A stretch of 64,000 nucleotides of DNA, from NCBI GenBank assembly GCA_002707145.1, contig PAMD01000022.1, positions 1 through 64,000 of the forward strand, in the 5' to 3' direction. The DNA is from Flavobacteriales bacterium. Its GTDB lineage: Bacteria; Bacteroidota; Bacteroidia; Flavobacteriales; UBA7430. The notes under the pieces were generated by a model. The model searched no databases. It saw only the letters and a list, made by a program, of their open reading frames with translations, and had not been told where the DNA came from. A program made the position numbers and the translations under genes. How positions within the stretch are numbered: position 1 is the stretch's first letter; each line of letters starts with the position of its first letter. Below, piece by piece: positions 45,948 through 54,571 of this stretch.

Positions 45948-46317
45948 GGGGATGACTGGCTTTGACAACGAGATGGATAGGTCTGTAAGCATGTCGAGCA
46001 TGGTGAGATGGCTCGTAAATATCCAATTCACATTTTTTAAACGGCGAGTCTAACTACGCTTTAGCTGCCTAATCTAAGATTAGTCAGCTTTTGCTCTGCG
46101 GATAGAAGAGAGTTAATCGCTTTTTTCCCACCGAGCATCATAAAAAGGATTAACTAGTCAATAAGTATGCCTTGACTTAACGGCGAAATTAAGAGGATAA
46201 GGTTTGGTTTTGGGAATGTGGTCTTCCAGGTCAAACTCGAAAATAAATTGATCAATAAACATGTAGAAAGCTTTCATGTTCCTTGTTTGGACCAGGGTTC
46301 GATTCCCTGCATCTCCA
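45948..46317 (+). ncRNA. ssrA: tmRNA
   Basis: The acceptor stem GGGGATG pairs with CATCTCC (one G-U), followed by the discriminator A at 46317. The CCA end is not encoded. The T-arm GGTTCGATTCC is near 46296-46306. The tag frame 46043-46072 reads GGC GAG TCT AAC TAC GCT TTA GCT GCC TAA, giving tag GESNYALAA (after the alanine charged on tmRNA). The length is 370 bases, normal for the family. It rescues ribosomes stalled on mRNAs without stop codons and tags the products for ClpXP-type proteolysis. Confidence 0.96.
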
Positions 46318-46347
46318 CTTTTGCTATAAAATTACTGCAGACAAATT

Positions 46348-46383
46348 AAAACCTACATAAGCTTCATTGTGTAGGTTTTTTTT
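46348..46383 (+). terminator. Rho-independent terminator of tmRNA
   Basis: AAAACCTACA, a twelve-base loop and TGTAGGTTTT form a ten-pair stem followed by a T run. It lies 31 bases after the tmRNA 3' end. Confidence 0.88.
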
Positions 46384-46726
46384 GATGCACATCATGAAAA
46401 ATTTAATTCTCTTCCTACAAATATTATCTGTTTTTTAATTAAAAAAAAATGAATTTTAATGGATTTCTTTTATCTAAATATTCAAGATAAAAAATAAATT
46501 ACCTCAATTCTGCCCAAACCTTCACCGAAGTATTATTAGTATTTTGATTTTAAAATTTGATCAGTCAAAAAATGATAAGCAAAATTAAACCTACTAGCTA
46601 AATTTTAAATAAAATACGTACCTTTAAATCTATTACTAAAAGCTTAATTCTAGTATTACATCAAAAAAATAGCACAAGTATTTAATGGAAACTTTCTCTA
46701 TTCATAAAAATAATAAATAGAACAAA
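46384..46726. other. 343-base region without a clear gene
   Basis: The stretch is very AT-rich. The only suggestive content is a 14-codon frame from 46391 that reads like the start of a signal peptide (MKNLILFLQILSVF) and then stops; it may be a gene remnant. I see no hairpin with T run, tRNA or exact TAnnTTTG box. Confidence 0.35.
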
Positions 46727-47065
46727 ATGGAAAAAATATTATACTTACTACAAATAATTGTTGCATCATCTGTCGCTTATGTATGGATTTTTAGATTTCA
46801 TAATGTCCTTAAAGAATTTGAGTTATTTCAATTAAGTGATGTGGTCCGAAATTTTGTTGGCGTATCAAAAATATCAATAGCCACATTGCTAATTGTAGGT
46901 ATATGGTTCCCCTCATTAATTCTAATTCCATCTTTGCTAATGGGAGGTTTTATGTTAGGTGCTCAATTCTTTCACTTCAAAGTAAAGAATCCATTTATTA
47001 AACACTTACCCTCTCTTCTGCTATTAATTTTATGTGCTTTTATTGCATATTTATCCGTTAAATGA
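46727..47065 (+). CDS. DoxX-like small membrane protein 1
   Basis: This 112-residue protein has four predicted membrane segments and resembles the DoxX/DoxX-like family: VASSVAYVWIFRFHNVLKEFELFQLS, IATLLIVGIWFPSLILIPSLLMGGFMLGAQFFHFKVK and the terminal LLLLILCAFIAYLSVK. The family includes subunits of membrane quinone-linked enzymes and poorly understood proteins. It is followed after six bases by a gene of identical length and similar topology, so the two form a unit. Confidence 0.75.
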   Translation: MEKILYLLQIIVASSVAYVWIFRFHNVLKEFELFQLSDVVRNFVGVSKISIATLLIVGIWFPSLILIPSLLMGGFMLGAQFFHFKVKNPFIKHLPSLLLLILCAFIAYLSVK

Positions 47066-47071
47066 ACAAAT

Positions 47072-47410
47072 ATGGATATTGATAAAATATGCATTTTAAC
47101 ATCTAGTTTATCTTTTTTCGCTTACTGTATCTCATACTTCGCCTTACCACACATGAAAAGTGAGTTCAAACGATTTGATTTAGAACAATTTGGGTTATTT
47201 ATCATCTTTCTACAGTTTTTGGGAGCTACAGGATTACTTATAGGAGTTTTGTATAATTCTGTTTTAGTGCTATCCTCTGTGGGTCTTTGCTTACTTATGA
47301 TCTCTGGGCTTATAGTAAGAATTAGATTAAAAGATAATATTTTAGTTTGCTTTCCAGCTTTTTTTTATATGGCCTTAAATGCTTTTATATTCTGGAGAGC
47401 CATAAATTAA
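47072..47410 (+). CDS. DoxX-like small membrane protein 2
   Basis: This 112-residue protein has about four membrane segments (LTSSLSFFAYCISYFALPHM, LFIIFLQFLGATGLLIGVLY, VLVLSSVGLCLLMISGLIVRIRLKDN, FPAFFYMALNAFIFWRAI). The layout, the spacing of the segments and the phrase 'EFKRFDLEQFG...LGATGLLIG' parallel the preceding gene, so both probably derive from one ancestral gene. It has no recognisable catalytic motif. The two proteins may form a hetero-oligomer. Confidence 0.7.
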   Translation: MDIDKICILTSSLSFFAYCISYFALPHMKSEFKRFDLEQFGLFIIFLQFLGATGLLIGVLYNSVLVLSSVGLCLLMISGLIVRIRLKDNILVCFPAFFYMALNAFIFWRAIN

Positions 47411-47505
47411 GAGAGCATTTTAAATTAATGATATTTAAGCTTCGATTAACAAAAAAAAGTTCACTTTAGACTATATCTTGTGATACATTATTTATGGGTA
47501 TATCA

Positions 47506-48567
47506 TTATTCTCCCTCTTTTTGGATGCGTTGTTTGGTGTAATTTCGCCAACGGTCGAGTACATTGCTAAAATCTTCGGGCATTTCAGAATCAAATTGTA
47601 CCCATTCTTCATCTTTGGGATGATTAAAGCCAAGGGATTTTGCATGCAGAGCTTGTCTAGGCATTACTTTAAAACAATTCTGAACAAACTGCTTGTATTT
47701 TGAGAAAGTAGTACCTCTTAAGACTCTATCACCTCCGTATTCGTTGTCGTTAAATAAAGGATGGCCTATGTGCTTAAAATGAGCTCTAATCTGATGAGTT
47801 CTTCCGGTTTCTAAACGGCACTCTACTAGAGTCACATAACCAAAACGCTCCAAGACTCTATAATGTGTTACTGCGTACTTGCCATACTCTTGTCCTTCTG
47901 GAAATACATCCATGACCTTTCTATTCTTAAAATTGCGACCGATATTTCCGGTAATAGTACCTAGATCATCTTCAAAATCACCCCAAACCAATGCTCTATA
48001 CCTCCTATATGTTGTGCGATCGAAAAATTGTTTTTGAAGGTGAACCAGAGCAGTTTCTGTCTTAGCCACTACCAGAATACCCGAAGTGTTTTTATCAATT
48101 CTGTGTACAAGTCCTGGGCGTCCTTTATCTTCGCATGCAGCTAAGTTCTTTATATGGAATTTTAATGCATTAAGAAGAGTTCCTGTGTAATGTCCATAAC
48201 TTGGATGCACAACCATGCCAGGTGCTTTATTTACGATCAAAAGATAGTCGTCTTGGTAAAGAATCTCAACGTGTATATCTTCTGCAATCAGTCTGGTATC
48301 TCGCTTTGGGAAATCTTTGACAATTTGAATTACGTCGTTAGGCTTTATATTATAACTAGACTTTACAGAAATTTCGTTGACCTTCACGTAATTTGATTCT
48401 GCCAGTTTCTTTACTTTGTTTCGTGACATATTGGCCATCTGGTTAGTCAAGAACTTATCTATACGAACAGGAACTTGATTTTCATCTACAACCAATTTAT
48501 AATGTTCAAAAGTGTATTGTTCCTTGCCGTCATGAAAAAAGGTGTTGTCTTGATCCATATCAATCAT
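47506..48567 (-). CDS. rluD: RluD-type 23S rRNA pseudouridine synthase
   Basis: This 353-residue enzyme has an N-terminal S4 RNA-binding domain (RIDKFLTNQMANMSRNKVKKLAESNYVKVN near 37) and the RluA/RluD catalytic domain with HRIDKNTSGILVVAKT near 149, including the catalytic Asp. GRTHQIRAHFKHIGHP near 247 is the typical late motif. By family it makes pseudouridines in helix 69 of 23S rRNA. Its start overlaps the end of the PASTA gene by eight bases. Confidence 0.9.
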   Translation of the reverse strand: MIDMDQDNTFFHDGKEQYTFEHYKLVVDENQVPVRIDKFLTNQMANMSRNKVKKLAESNYVKVNEISVKSSYNIKPNDVIQIVKDFPKRDTRLIAEDIHVEILYQDDYLLIVNKAPGMVVHPSYGHYTGTLLNALKFHIKNLAACEDKGRPGLVHRIDKNTSGILVVAKTETALVHLQKQFFDRTTYRRYRALVWGDFEDDLGTITGNIGRNFKNRKVMDVFPEGQEYGKYAVTHYRVLERFGYVTLVECRLETGRTHQIRAHFKHIGHPLFNDNEYGGDRVLRGTTFSKYKQFVQNCFKVMPRQALHAKSLGFNHPKDEEWVQFDSEMPEDFSNVLDRWRNYTKQRIQKEGE

Positions 48568-49372
48568 TTAAAATGCTATCTAATCTTGCTTTCAAGCTAT
48601 CCTGAAGAATTAAATCAGAGCTGTCGCAAAGTATATTAGAACTATCTTGTGTAAACCATAATGACACAAAAGTTCCCAAATCAATTTCTTTTTTTTCTTT
48701 CGGAACCTGTTTGTATACAAAAGATTTCAAGGTGTCAATTACGGTATTATCATATCTGAATTCTCCTTTATTGAGAGATAAATTCTGAAGTCCAACAGCA
48801 ATATTTACGTGAGTAAGACCAACGAGTTTGGGCATATTAAATTGAATTCCCTGTCCGTTTCCGAGCAATAAATCCAACTTTGTTGATTTCTTTAATTTCT
48901 CATCAACATTGAGCCGATTTCCTTGATATCTTACACCAAGTACTACATTCGCATGTTCGTCTTTTTTGTAAATAAACTTTCCAATTCTAAATCCTTTGGC
49001 TTTTAACTCAGAAATATATTGTCTGCAAGATCTATCCTTATAGTCGGGCAACGAGATTAAACTTATATTTTTTGGATTTACAGTCAATTTAAGTTCGCGG
49101 TTGTTCTTCACTTTAGAACCAGCTCTTGGTAATTGTTCAATGACTGCTCCCCGATGATAATCGGCATTGTAGGCTCCAGAATCTACTACGGAGAATCGTA
49201 ATTGTAGACTAGCCAAAGTATCTTCTACTTCGTAAATCGAAAAGCTTTTTAAATCTGGTACTATAATATCTTGTCCGTGAAGGGTAATAGAATCTAAACT
49301 TTGAAGTGATAAGTAAATCAAAGCATAAAAAACAGACAAACCTAGAGATATGTGAAAGATAACTCGTTTCAT
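48560..49372 (-). CDS. PASTA-domain protein, membrane anchored
   Basis: This 270-residue protein has an N-terminal membrane anchor (ISLGLSVFYALIYLSLQSL) and about three PASTA-like repeats (roughly 36-100, 105-175 and 180-245). The first reads VPDLKSFSIYEVEDTLASLQLRFSV. PASTA domains bind muropeptides or the cell wall, but there is no kinase domain here. In Bacteroidota such stand-alone PASTA proteins lie next to rluD. Its exact task is unknown. Confidence 0.85.
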   Translation of the reverse strand: MKRVIFHISLGLSVFYALIYLSLQSLDSITLHGQDIIVPDLKSFSIYEVEDTLASLQLRFSVVDSGAYNADYHRGAVIEQLPRAGSKVKNNRELKLTVNPKNISLISLPDYKDRSCRQYISELKAKGFRIGKFIYKKDEHANVVLGVRYQGNRLNVDEKLKKSTKLDLLLGNGQGIQFNMPKLVGLTHVNIAVGLQNLSLNKGEFRYDNTVIDTLKSFVYKQVPKEKKEIDLGTFVSLWFTQDSSNILCDSSDLILQDSLKARLDSILND

Positions 49373-49453
49373 GGACGTATTTAATTCTTACCAAAGATAG
49401 TAAAGACCATGAGGAAAACGATTTTTTTTATGGAACTAAGTGATAAATATTTC

Positions 49454-50017
49454 TTATTTATTGTTAATCCAATTTTCAATGAGGGCGACTCCTTGACTAG
49501 TCATGATGGACTCGGGATGAAATTGAATACCAAAAATTGGAAGATGCTTGTGCCGAAAAGACATTAATACTCCTGAAGCATCTGAGGAGGTGGTGAGCAA
49601 ATATTTGGCAGTTTTTATATTCAAAGCCCATGAATGGTACCTACCCACCTCTATAGAATATGGCAAACCCGCAAAAAGAACAGAATGATCTACAATATAA
49701 ATCGACGTCTGAACCCCGTGATGCACCTCCTCTAAATTATACAATTCTGCACCAAAATATTCACCTAGAGCCTGACAACCTAAACAAATGCCTAAAATAT
49801 CTGTTTCCTGAGCAAAAAGTCCAATAAAATCCATCAACTGATTAGATTCCGAAGGAATTCCCGGACCAGGTGAAATTAATACTTTATCAAAATCAGATAC
49901 CCTAGAAAAATCAATCTCATCGTTGCGCCACACCTCAAACTTCTCACATAAAGGAACTATTAGATGAACTAGGTTGTATGTAAATGAATCAAAATTGTCA
50001 ATAATTAGTACTTTCAT
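49454..50017 (-). CDS. Anthranilate/aminodeoxychorismate synthase glutamine amidotransferase
   Basis: This 187-residue class I amidotransferase supplies ammonia from glutamine to TrpE or PabB. The catalytic triad is visible: cysteine in GICLGCQALGE near 79, histidine and glutamate in GIQFHPESIMT near 171. The start KVLIIDNFDSFTYNLVH is diagnostic for PabA/TrpG. No trpE or pabB is adjacent, so I cannot decide between folate and tryptophan use; a dual-role protein is possible. Confidence 0.92.
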   Translation of the reverse strand: MKVLIIDNFDSFTYNLVHLIVPLCEKFEVWRNDEIDFSRVSDFDKVLISPGPGIPSESNQLMDFIGLFAQETDILGICLGCQALGEYFGAELYNLEEVHHGVQTSIYIVDHSVLFAGLPYSIEVGRYHSWALNIKTAKYLLTTSSDASGVLMSFRHKHLPIFGIQFHPESIMTSQGVALIENWINNK

Positions 50018-50054
50018 ATCTTAGCATAGTAATAAGACAAATTTAATCATTATT

Positions 50055-50432
50055 ATGAAGAAAATTATAGAAACTAAAAACGCAAACAATCCTATCGGTC
50101 CTTATTCTCAAGGAGTGCTCTCTGGGAACACTTTGTATACATCCGGACAAATTGCAATAGATCCACAAAGCAAAAAATTGGTCTTGGAAAATATTCAAGT
50201 GGAAACACTTCAAGTGATGAAAAATCTACAAGCAATATTGGAAGAAGCAGACATGGGTTTTGAGAATGTCATAAAAACAAGTATTTTTATTTCAAACATG
50301 GATGATTTTACTGTAATAAATTCGGTCTACGAAAACTACTTTCAAACCAAATTCCCTGCTCGTGAGACCATTGAGGTAGCAAGACTTCCCATGGATGTAA
50401 ATATAGAAATTTCCATGATCGCTGAGAAATAA
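50055..50432 (+). CDS. ridA: RidA-family deaminase
   Basis: This 125-residue protein hydrolyses reactive enamine/imine intermediates, such as 2-aminoacrylate formed by threonine or serine dehydratases. It shows NANNPIGPYSQGVLSGNTLYTSGQI near 10, the conserved arginine in PARETIEVARLP near 105 and the terminal VNIEISMIA. Length is standard. It is divergent from the amidotransferase gene and converges on the M61 peptidase gene. Confidence 0.93.
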   Translation: MKKIIETKNANNPIGPYSQGVLSGNTLYTSGQIAIDPQSKKLVLENIQVETLQVMKNLQAILEEADMGFENVIKTSIFISNMDDFTVINSVYENYFQTKFPARETIEVARLPMDVNIEISMIAEK

Positions 50433-50441
50433 AGTGAGATT

Positions 50442-52148
50442 TTAGGAAATCCACTTGTCATACAATAACGCTTGAGATTTACTCTTTTGCTCTACCTCAT
50501 AGATTTTTCTTCGCTGAAAGTACGATTGTTTGTCAATCGCTAGACGAATATCTATGGTTTCAAATCTACGTTTCAAGCTAATTAAAACAGAACTACCCAG
50601 TTTTGCTGACTGCAAAACTTCATCGCATAACTTTTCTCCATTTATCTTTAGGATCAAATCACCCTCGGCTATTTTTTTCTTGTCTGAGATAGAGTTTTGT
50701 AAAACTTGATTGATTAGTAATCCATCTTTAATCTGTGTTCCTTTCATGCCGAGTTTTGAAGCAAAAAAATTAATATTTTCTTGGATATCCATTCGAAGTC
50801 CCAACAGAGAAAATGCTTCCTTGAGTCCTGGCGTAAAATCTTTAGTGCCATACATATAATTGGATATAATACCCTGTGCTTTTCCTCCGCCCATGGAAAC
50901 TAGTTCATTAAAATAATCTTCTTCTGTTACTCCTTTTCCTTTGAGAGCATAATTAACATATAAGCGATCCATTAAATCTCTCAAAGAAAGTTCTCCCTGA
51001 CTGTATTCTAGTAGAACAACATCCAACATAAAAGCACAAAGTGCCCCCTCCTTGTAAATGGAAACTTTTCGGTGAGGAATACCCATTTGATAACCGTCCA
51101 ACCAAGTATCAAAACTAGACTCTGCAACGGACATATTAAATCGACCAGAATTATGAAAATGCCGATCAAGATTCTCCTCTTGTGTTTTGTAAAATTCTGA
51201 AATAGAAAATACCTTGGATCGCATCAAATACAAATCACCCATATAAGTAGTTACTCCCTCATACAAATAGCCCATTCGAGAATAATTTTCTTTGGAATAG
51301 TCATAAGGAAGAAGTGCTTGGGGGCGGATCTGTTTGATGTTCCATGTGTGATATAATTCATGAGAAGAAACCCCCAAAAGAGAAGCATATAAATTATTGC
51401 TCATAAGCTCAGCCCCAGGGCCCAAATAAATTATTGAACTAGATGTATGTTCAACCCCGTGGTAGCCCTTGTAGGGAACAATTTGATTAATAAAATGATA
51501 TTCCTTTCCAGGAAAAGAAGTGAAATCTTTCATTTGAGCTTTAGTAAATGCTTTGAAATCTTTGAGTATGCGATTCCAATCAGGTAAACAGTCTCCCTGA
51601 AACCATATATAAAATTGAACTCCAAAAACAGTATAACTCTGATATTGAAGACTTGCGGAGGCAATCCATGGACTCTCTGCGAGCTGATCAAAATTCTCAG
51701 TTACAAACTGTGATTTCTTACTTAGGGCGCAGGCAATTTTATAGTCTTCGGGGACTTGTATATCTACTGTGCAGGGTTCAGTTATTCTATTAGGTATATA
51801 CAAACAACAATTTACGGGATTGACGTATAATTGTTTTTCATCCAAGTAGGTTGAACCTGCATTTAGTTCGTTTGAATAATAATTATACGAAACGACCAAT
51901 TTCGATACCTCTAGAGTAGAAACCCACCAGGTGTCCTTACTAATTTTTTTGTGTACTAAGGGGTTTCCTTGCATATCATGTACCTTAAAGTATTGTATGT
52001 TTTTGGCGAAATCTCCCAACTCATATCGACCTGGTCGCCAGGAGGGCAATTGCAAAACCAAATTAGAGGAACGGTGGTTATCGACATGAAATTCAATATC
52101 TAAAAAGTGTCGGTGAGCGTGATTAAAAGAAAAAATATATTGTAACAT
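50442..52148 (-). CDS. M61-family aminopeptidase with PDZ domain
   Basis: This 568-residue protein has the M61 (glycyl aminopeptidase-like) fold: an N-terminal beta domain, the zinc motif SSHELYHTWNIKQIRP near 260 (HExxH), LYEGVTTYMGDLYLMR near 285 with the third ligand, and a C-terminal PDZ domain near 465-540 (EGDLILKINGEKL, KLGSSVLISLKRR). No signal peptide is visible, so a cytoplasmic location is likely. It probably trims peptides with small N-terminal residues. The gene lies 33 bases downstream of the MBL-fold gene on the same strand. Confidence 0.9.
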   Translation of the reverse strand: MLQYIFSFNHAHRHFLDIEFHVDNHRSSNLVLQLPSWRPGRYELGDFAKNIQYFKVHDMQGNPLVHKKISKDTWWVSTLEVSKLVVSYNYYSNELNAGSTYLDEKQLYVNPVNCCLYIPNRITEPCTVDIQVPEDYKIACALSKKSQFVTENFDQLAESPWIASASLQYQSYTVFGVQFYIWFQGDCLPDWNRILKDFKAFTKAQMKDFTSFPGKEYHFINQIVPYKGYHGVEHTSSSIIYLGPGAELMSNNLYASLLGVSSHELYHTWNIKQIRPQALLPYDYSKENYSRMGYLYEGVTTYMGDLYLMRSKVFSISEFYKTQEENLDRHFHNSGRFNMSVAESSFDTWLDGYQMGIPHRKVSIYKEGALCAFMLDVVLLEYSQGELSLRDLMDRLYVNYALKGKGVTEEDYFNELVSMGGGKAQGIISNYMYGTKDFTPGLKEAFSLLGLRMDIQENINFFASKLGMKGTQIKDGLLINQVLQNSISDKKKIAEGDLILKINGEKLCDEVLQSAKLGSSVLISLKRRFETIDIRLAIDKQSYFQRRKIYEVEQKSKSQALLYDKWIS

Positions 52149-52181
52149 ATTAGTATTGTAGAAAGTTAATGGGGAACATAA

Positions 52182-53027
52182 TTAAATTGAAAATCGATCT
52201 TCAAACAAAAAGGCATCTTTCAATCGAACACCTCTCTCTGTATTATATAATGTACAACAAGATTGATAATAATCGTGCTGAAGAAAAAGATGGTATTCTT
52301 TTTGGGCTGCTGATTCTAGAAATACTTTTTTCTCTTGCAATGTTACTAGGGGTTGCGTATCATAACCCATAACATAAGGAAGGGGAATATGGCCAACAGA
52401 TGGCAACAGATCTGCAGCAAAAACCAGAGTTTTTCCTTGGTATTGAATATGAGGAATCATCTGAGCCTCCGTATGCCCATCGACGAACAAAACATCAAAA
52501 CCAGGAAGAAATATTCCATTTACCTTCAAAAAATCTAATTGTCCACTCTCTTTAATGGGAATCAGATTCTCTTTTAAAAATGAAGCTTTTTCTCTTCCAT
52601 TCGGATGCATGGCCAGGTTCCAATGTTTCTCATTTGACCAATAAGTGGCATTTTTAAAAACGGTTACTAAGGCCCCTTTTTCATCGTATTTAATTCCACC
52701 GCCACAATGATCAAAATGCAAATGAGTCATAAATACATCGGTAATATCATCGGGGTGATAGCCATTTTTGGACAAAGAACTCAATAAGCTATCTTCACCA
52801 TGCAAATGAAAATGACCGAAAAATTTATTATTCTGTTTTTCACCAATGCCATTATCAATCAGTACTTTTCGAGACCCATAATCAATCAACATACTCCGCA
52901 TAGCCCAGGGACACAAATTATGTTCATCTGCGGGATTGGTTTTCTGCCAGAGACTCTTGGGAACAACCCCAAACATGGCCCCACCATCAAGCTTAAAATT
53001 TCCTGTATCTATAGATATTACTTTCAT
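52182..53027 (-). CDS. MBL-fold metallo-hydrolase
   Basis: This 281-residue protein carries the dizinc motif MTHLHFDHCGGG near 94 (HxHxDH), a later DGHTEAQMIPHI near 200 and FAADLLPSVGHI near 220, and a C-terminal HDYY histidine near 255. It resembles the AHL-lactonase/MBL hydrolases of unknown substrate. I prefer ATG 53027 (MKVISIDTGNFKLDGG), which matches the usual N-terminus; the frame also opens nine codons upstream. Confidence 0.88.
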   Translation of the reverse strand: MKVISIDTGNFKLDGGAMFGVVPKSLWQKTNPADEHNLCPWAMRSMLIDYGSRKVLIDNGIGEKQNNKFFGHFHLHGEDSLLSSLSKNGYHPDDITDVFMTHLHFDHCGGGIKYDEKGALVTVFKNATYWSNEKHWNLAMHPNGREKASFLKENLIPIKESGQLDFLKVNGIFLPGFDVLFVDGHTEAQMIPHIQYQGKTLVFAADLLPSVGHIPLPYVMGYDTQPLVTLQEKKVFLESAAQKEYHLFLQHDYYQSCCTLYNTERGVRLKDAFLFEDRFSI

Positions 53028-53098
53028 AAGATCATCTTTGATGTAAATATACACAGATGAACAGCTAATTAATATAAATCAGGCAGAATAATATAGCA

Positions 53099-53129
53099 TT
53101 GCAATCTATACGTCGAATGCTTACATTTG
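53099..53129 (+). promoter_or_regulatory. Promoter of the M28 peptidase gene
   Basis: TTG at 53099-53101 and TACATTTG at 53122-53129 (perfect TAnnTTTG) are separated by 20 bases. The in-frame TTG at 53127-53129 lies inside the box, so the first usable start is the ATG at 53142, about a dozen bases beyond. Confidence 0.6.
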
Positions 53130-53141
53130 AAAAAAAATGTC

Positions 53142-54506
53142 ATGAATCAACTTGCTCTTTTTCTGCTTAGCTTTTTCTCCTTCTGTGCGATAGCCCAAGA
53201 TACAAAAACCTTAAGAACCATCTACGACCTTGCACTGTCAGAAAGTGAAGCTTACGAAAATCTTCGGGAACTTTGCAAGGACATAGGCCACAGGCTAAGT
53301 GGGTCTGAACAGGCAGATTCTGCTGTAATATGGGGAGAAAAGATATTGAAAAAGCTCAACTTAGATACCGTTTATTTACAAGAAATTATGGTTCCTCACT
53401 GGGAACGAGGGCGCAAAGAGCGAGCTTATTTTTATAACGAAAAAGGGAAGAATATGCTGGATGTTTGTGCCTTGGGTGGATCTGTAGCTACAGATATGAA
53501 TCAATTTATAAATGGTGATGTCATTGAAGTCAATTCGATAGAGCAAGTAAACCTGATGGAAGATAGTTTAGTCAATGGTAAAATCATCTTTTACAATCGA
53601 CCAATGGATCCAAAAATAATAAGTACTTTTTCTGCCTACGGATCCTGCGTGGACCAGCGATATTCTGGAGCAATTGAGGCAGCTAAAAAAGGTGCCATTG
53701 CTGTCATTGTACGTTCGATGAATGTTCGACAAGATGACTTTCCTCATACGGGTAGCGTGGGATATGAAGTAAATACTGATTCCATTCCTGCTTTTGCTAT
53801 TTCGACTAATGGAGCCAACTATCTGAGTACGAATATTACCAAATATGGTTCCTTAAAACTCAATCTTAAGTCTTCCTGTAAAAGCTATCCAGACAAAATA
53901 TCTCATAACGTTATCGGAGAAATAAAAGGCTCCCAATATCCAAACGAATTCATTACTGTGGGAGGACATTTAGATTCCTGGGATCTAGGAGAAGGTGCTC
54001 ACGATGATGGAGCTGGTGTTGTTCAATCTATCGAAGTGTTACACCTTTTTAATTTAATGAACATAAGACCTAAACATAGCCTTCGAGTGGTTTTGTTTAT
54101 GAACGAAGAAAATGGGAACCGCGGGGGGAAAACATATGCCGAAAAGACTGCCGCTAAAAATGAAAAGCACCTGATGGCAATGGAAAGCGACCGGGGGGGA
54201 TTCTCTCCAAGAGGATTTTCTGTAAATGGAACAGAGGATCAGCTACAGAAAATACAACAATGGAGAAATCTTTTTGAACCTTATGGAATTCAGGAATTTC
54301 AAATGGGTTTCGCAGGTGTAGATATAAATCCACTAGAGGATGGAACTATTTGTTTAATTGGCTTATCTCCTGACTCTCAAAGATACTTTGACCACCATCA
54401 TTCCGACAATGATATTTTCGAAGAAGTAAATCGTAGAGAATTAGTTCTAGGCGCAGCCGGGATGACTTCTTTGATTTATTTGATTGATAAATACTGGACA
54501 TTATAG
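53142..54506 (+). CDS. Secreted M28-family peptidase (carboxypeptidase Q-like)
   Basis: This protein of about 454 residues has a signal peptide (NQLALFLLSFFSFCAIAQ), a PA-type insert near 150-250 and an M28 zinc-peptidase core. The ligands are visible in GGHLDSWDLGEGAHDDGAGV near 275 (His, Asp), NEENGNRGG near 325 (Glu) and the closing YFDHHHSDND (His). It hydrolyses N-terminal amino acids or dipeptides outside the cytoplasm. The start is ATG 53142, supported by the promoter at 53122-53129. It has no close operon partner; the next gene starts 65 bases downstream. Confidence 0.9.
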   Translation: MNQLALFLLSFFSFCAIAQDTKTLRTIYDLALSESEAYENLRELCKDIGHRLSGSEQADSAVIWGEKILKKLNLDTVYLQEIMVPHWERGRKERAYFYNEKGKNMLDVCALGGSVATDMNQFINGDVIEVNSIEQVNLMEDSLVNGKIIFYNRPMDPKIISTFSAYGSCVDQRYSGAIEAAKKGAIAVIVRSMNVRQDDFPHTGSVGYEVNTDSIPAFAISTNGANYLSTNITKYGSLKLNLKSSCKSYPDKISHNVIGEIKGSQYPNEFITVGGHLDSWDLGEGAHDDGAGVVQSIEVLHLFNLMNIRPKHSLRVVLFMNEENGNRGGKTYAEKTAAKNEKHLMAMESDRGGFSPRGFSVNGTEDQLQKIQQWRNLFEPYGIQEFQMGFAGVDINPLEDGTICLIGLSPDSQRYFDHHHSDNDIFEEVNRRELVLGAAGMTSLIYLIDKYWTL

Positions 54507-54571
54507 TATCACTATTTGGAATAAAAAATTAAATAAACAAGATCTTGTCTACAAAGATATTTCTTTGAATC

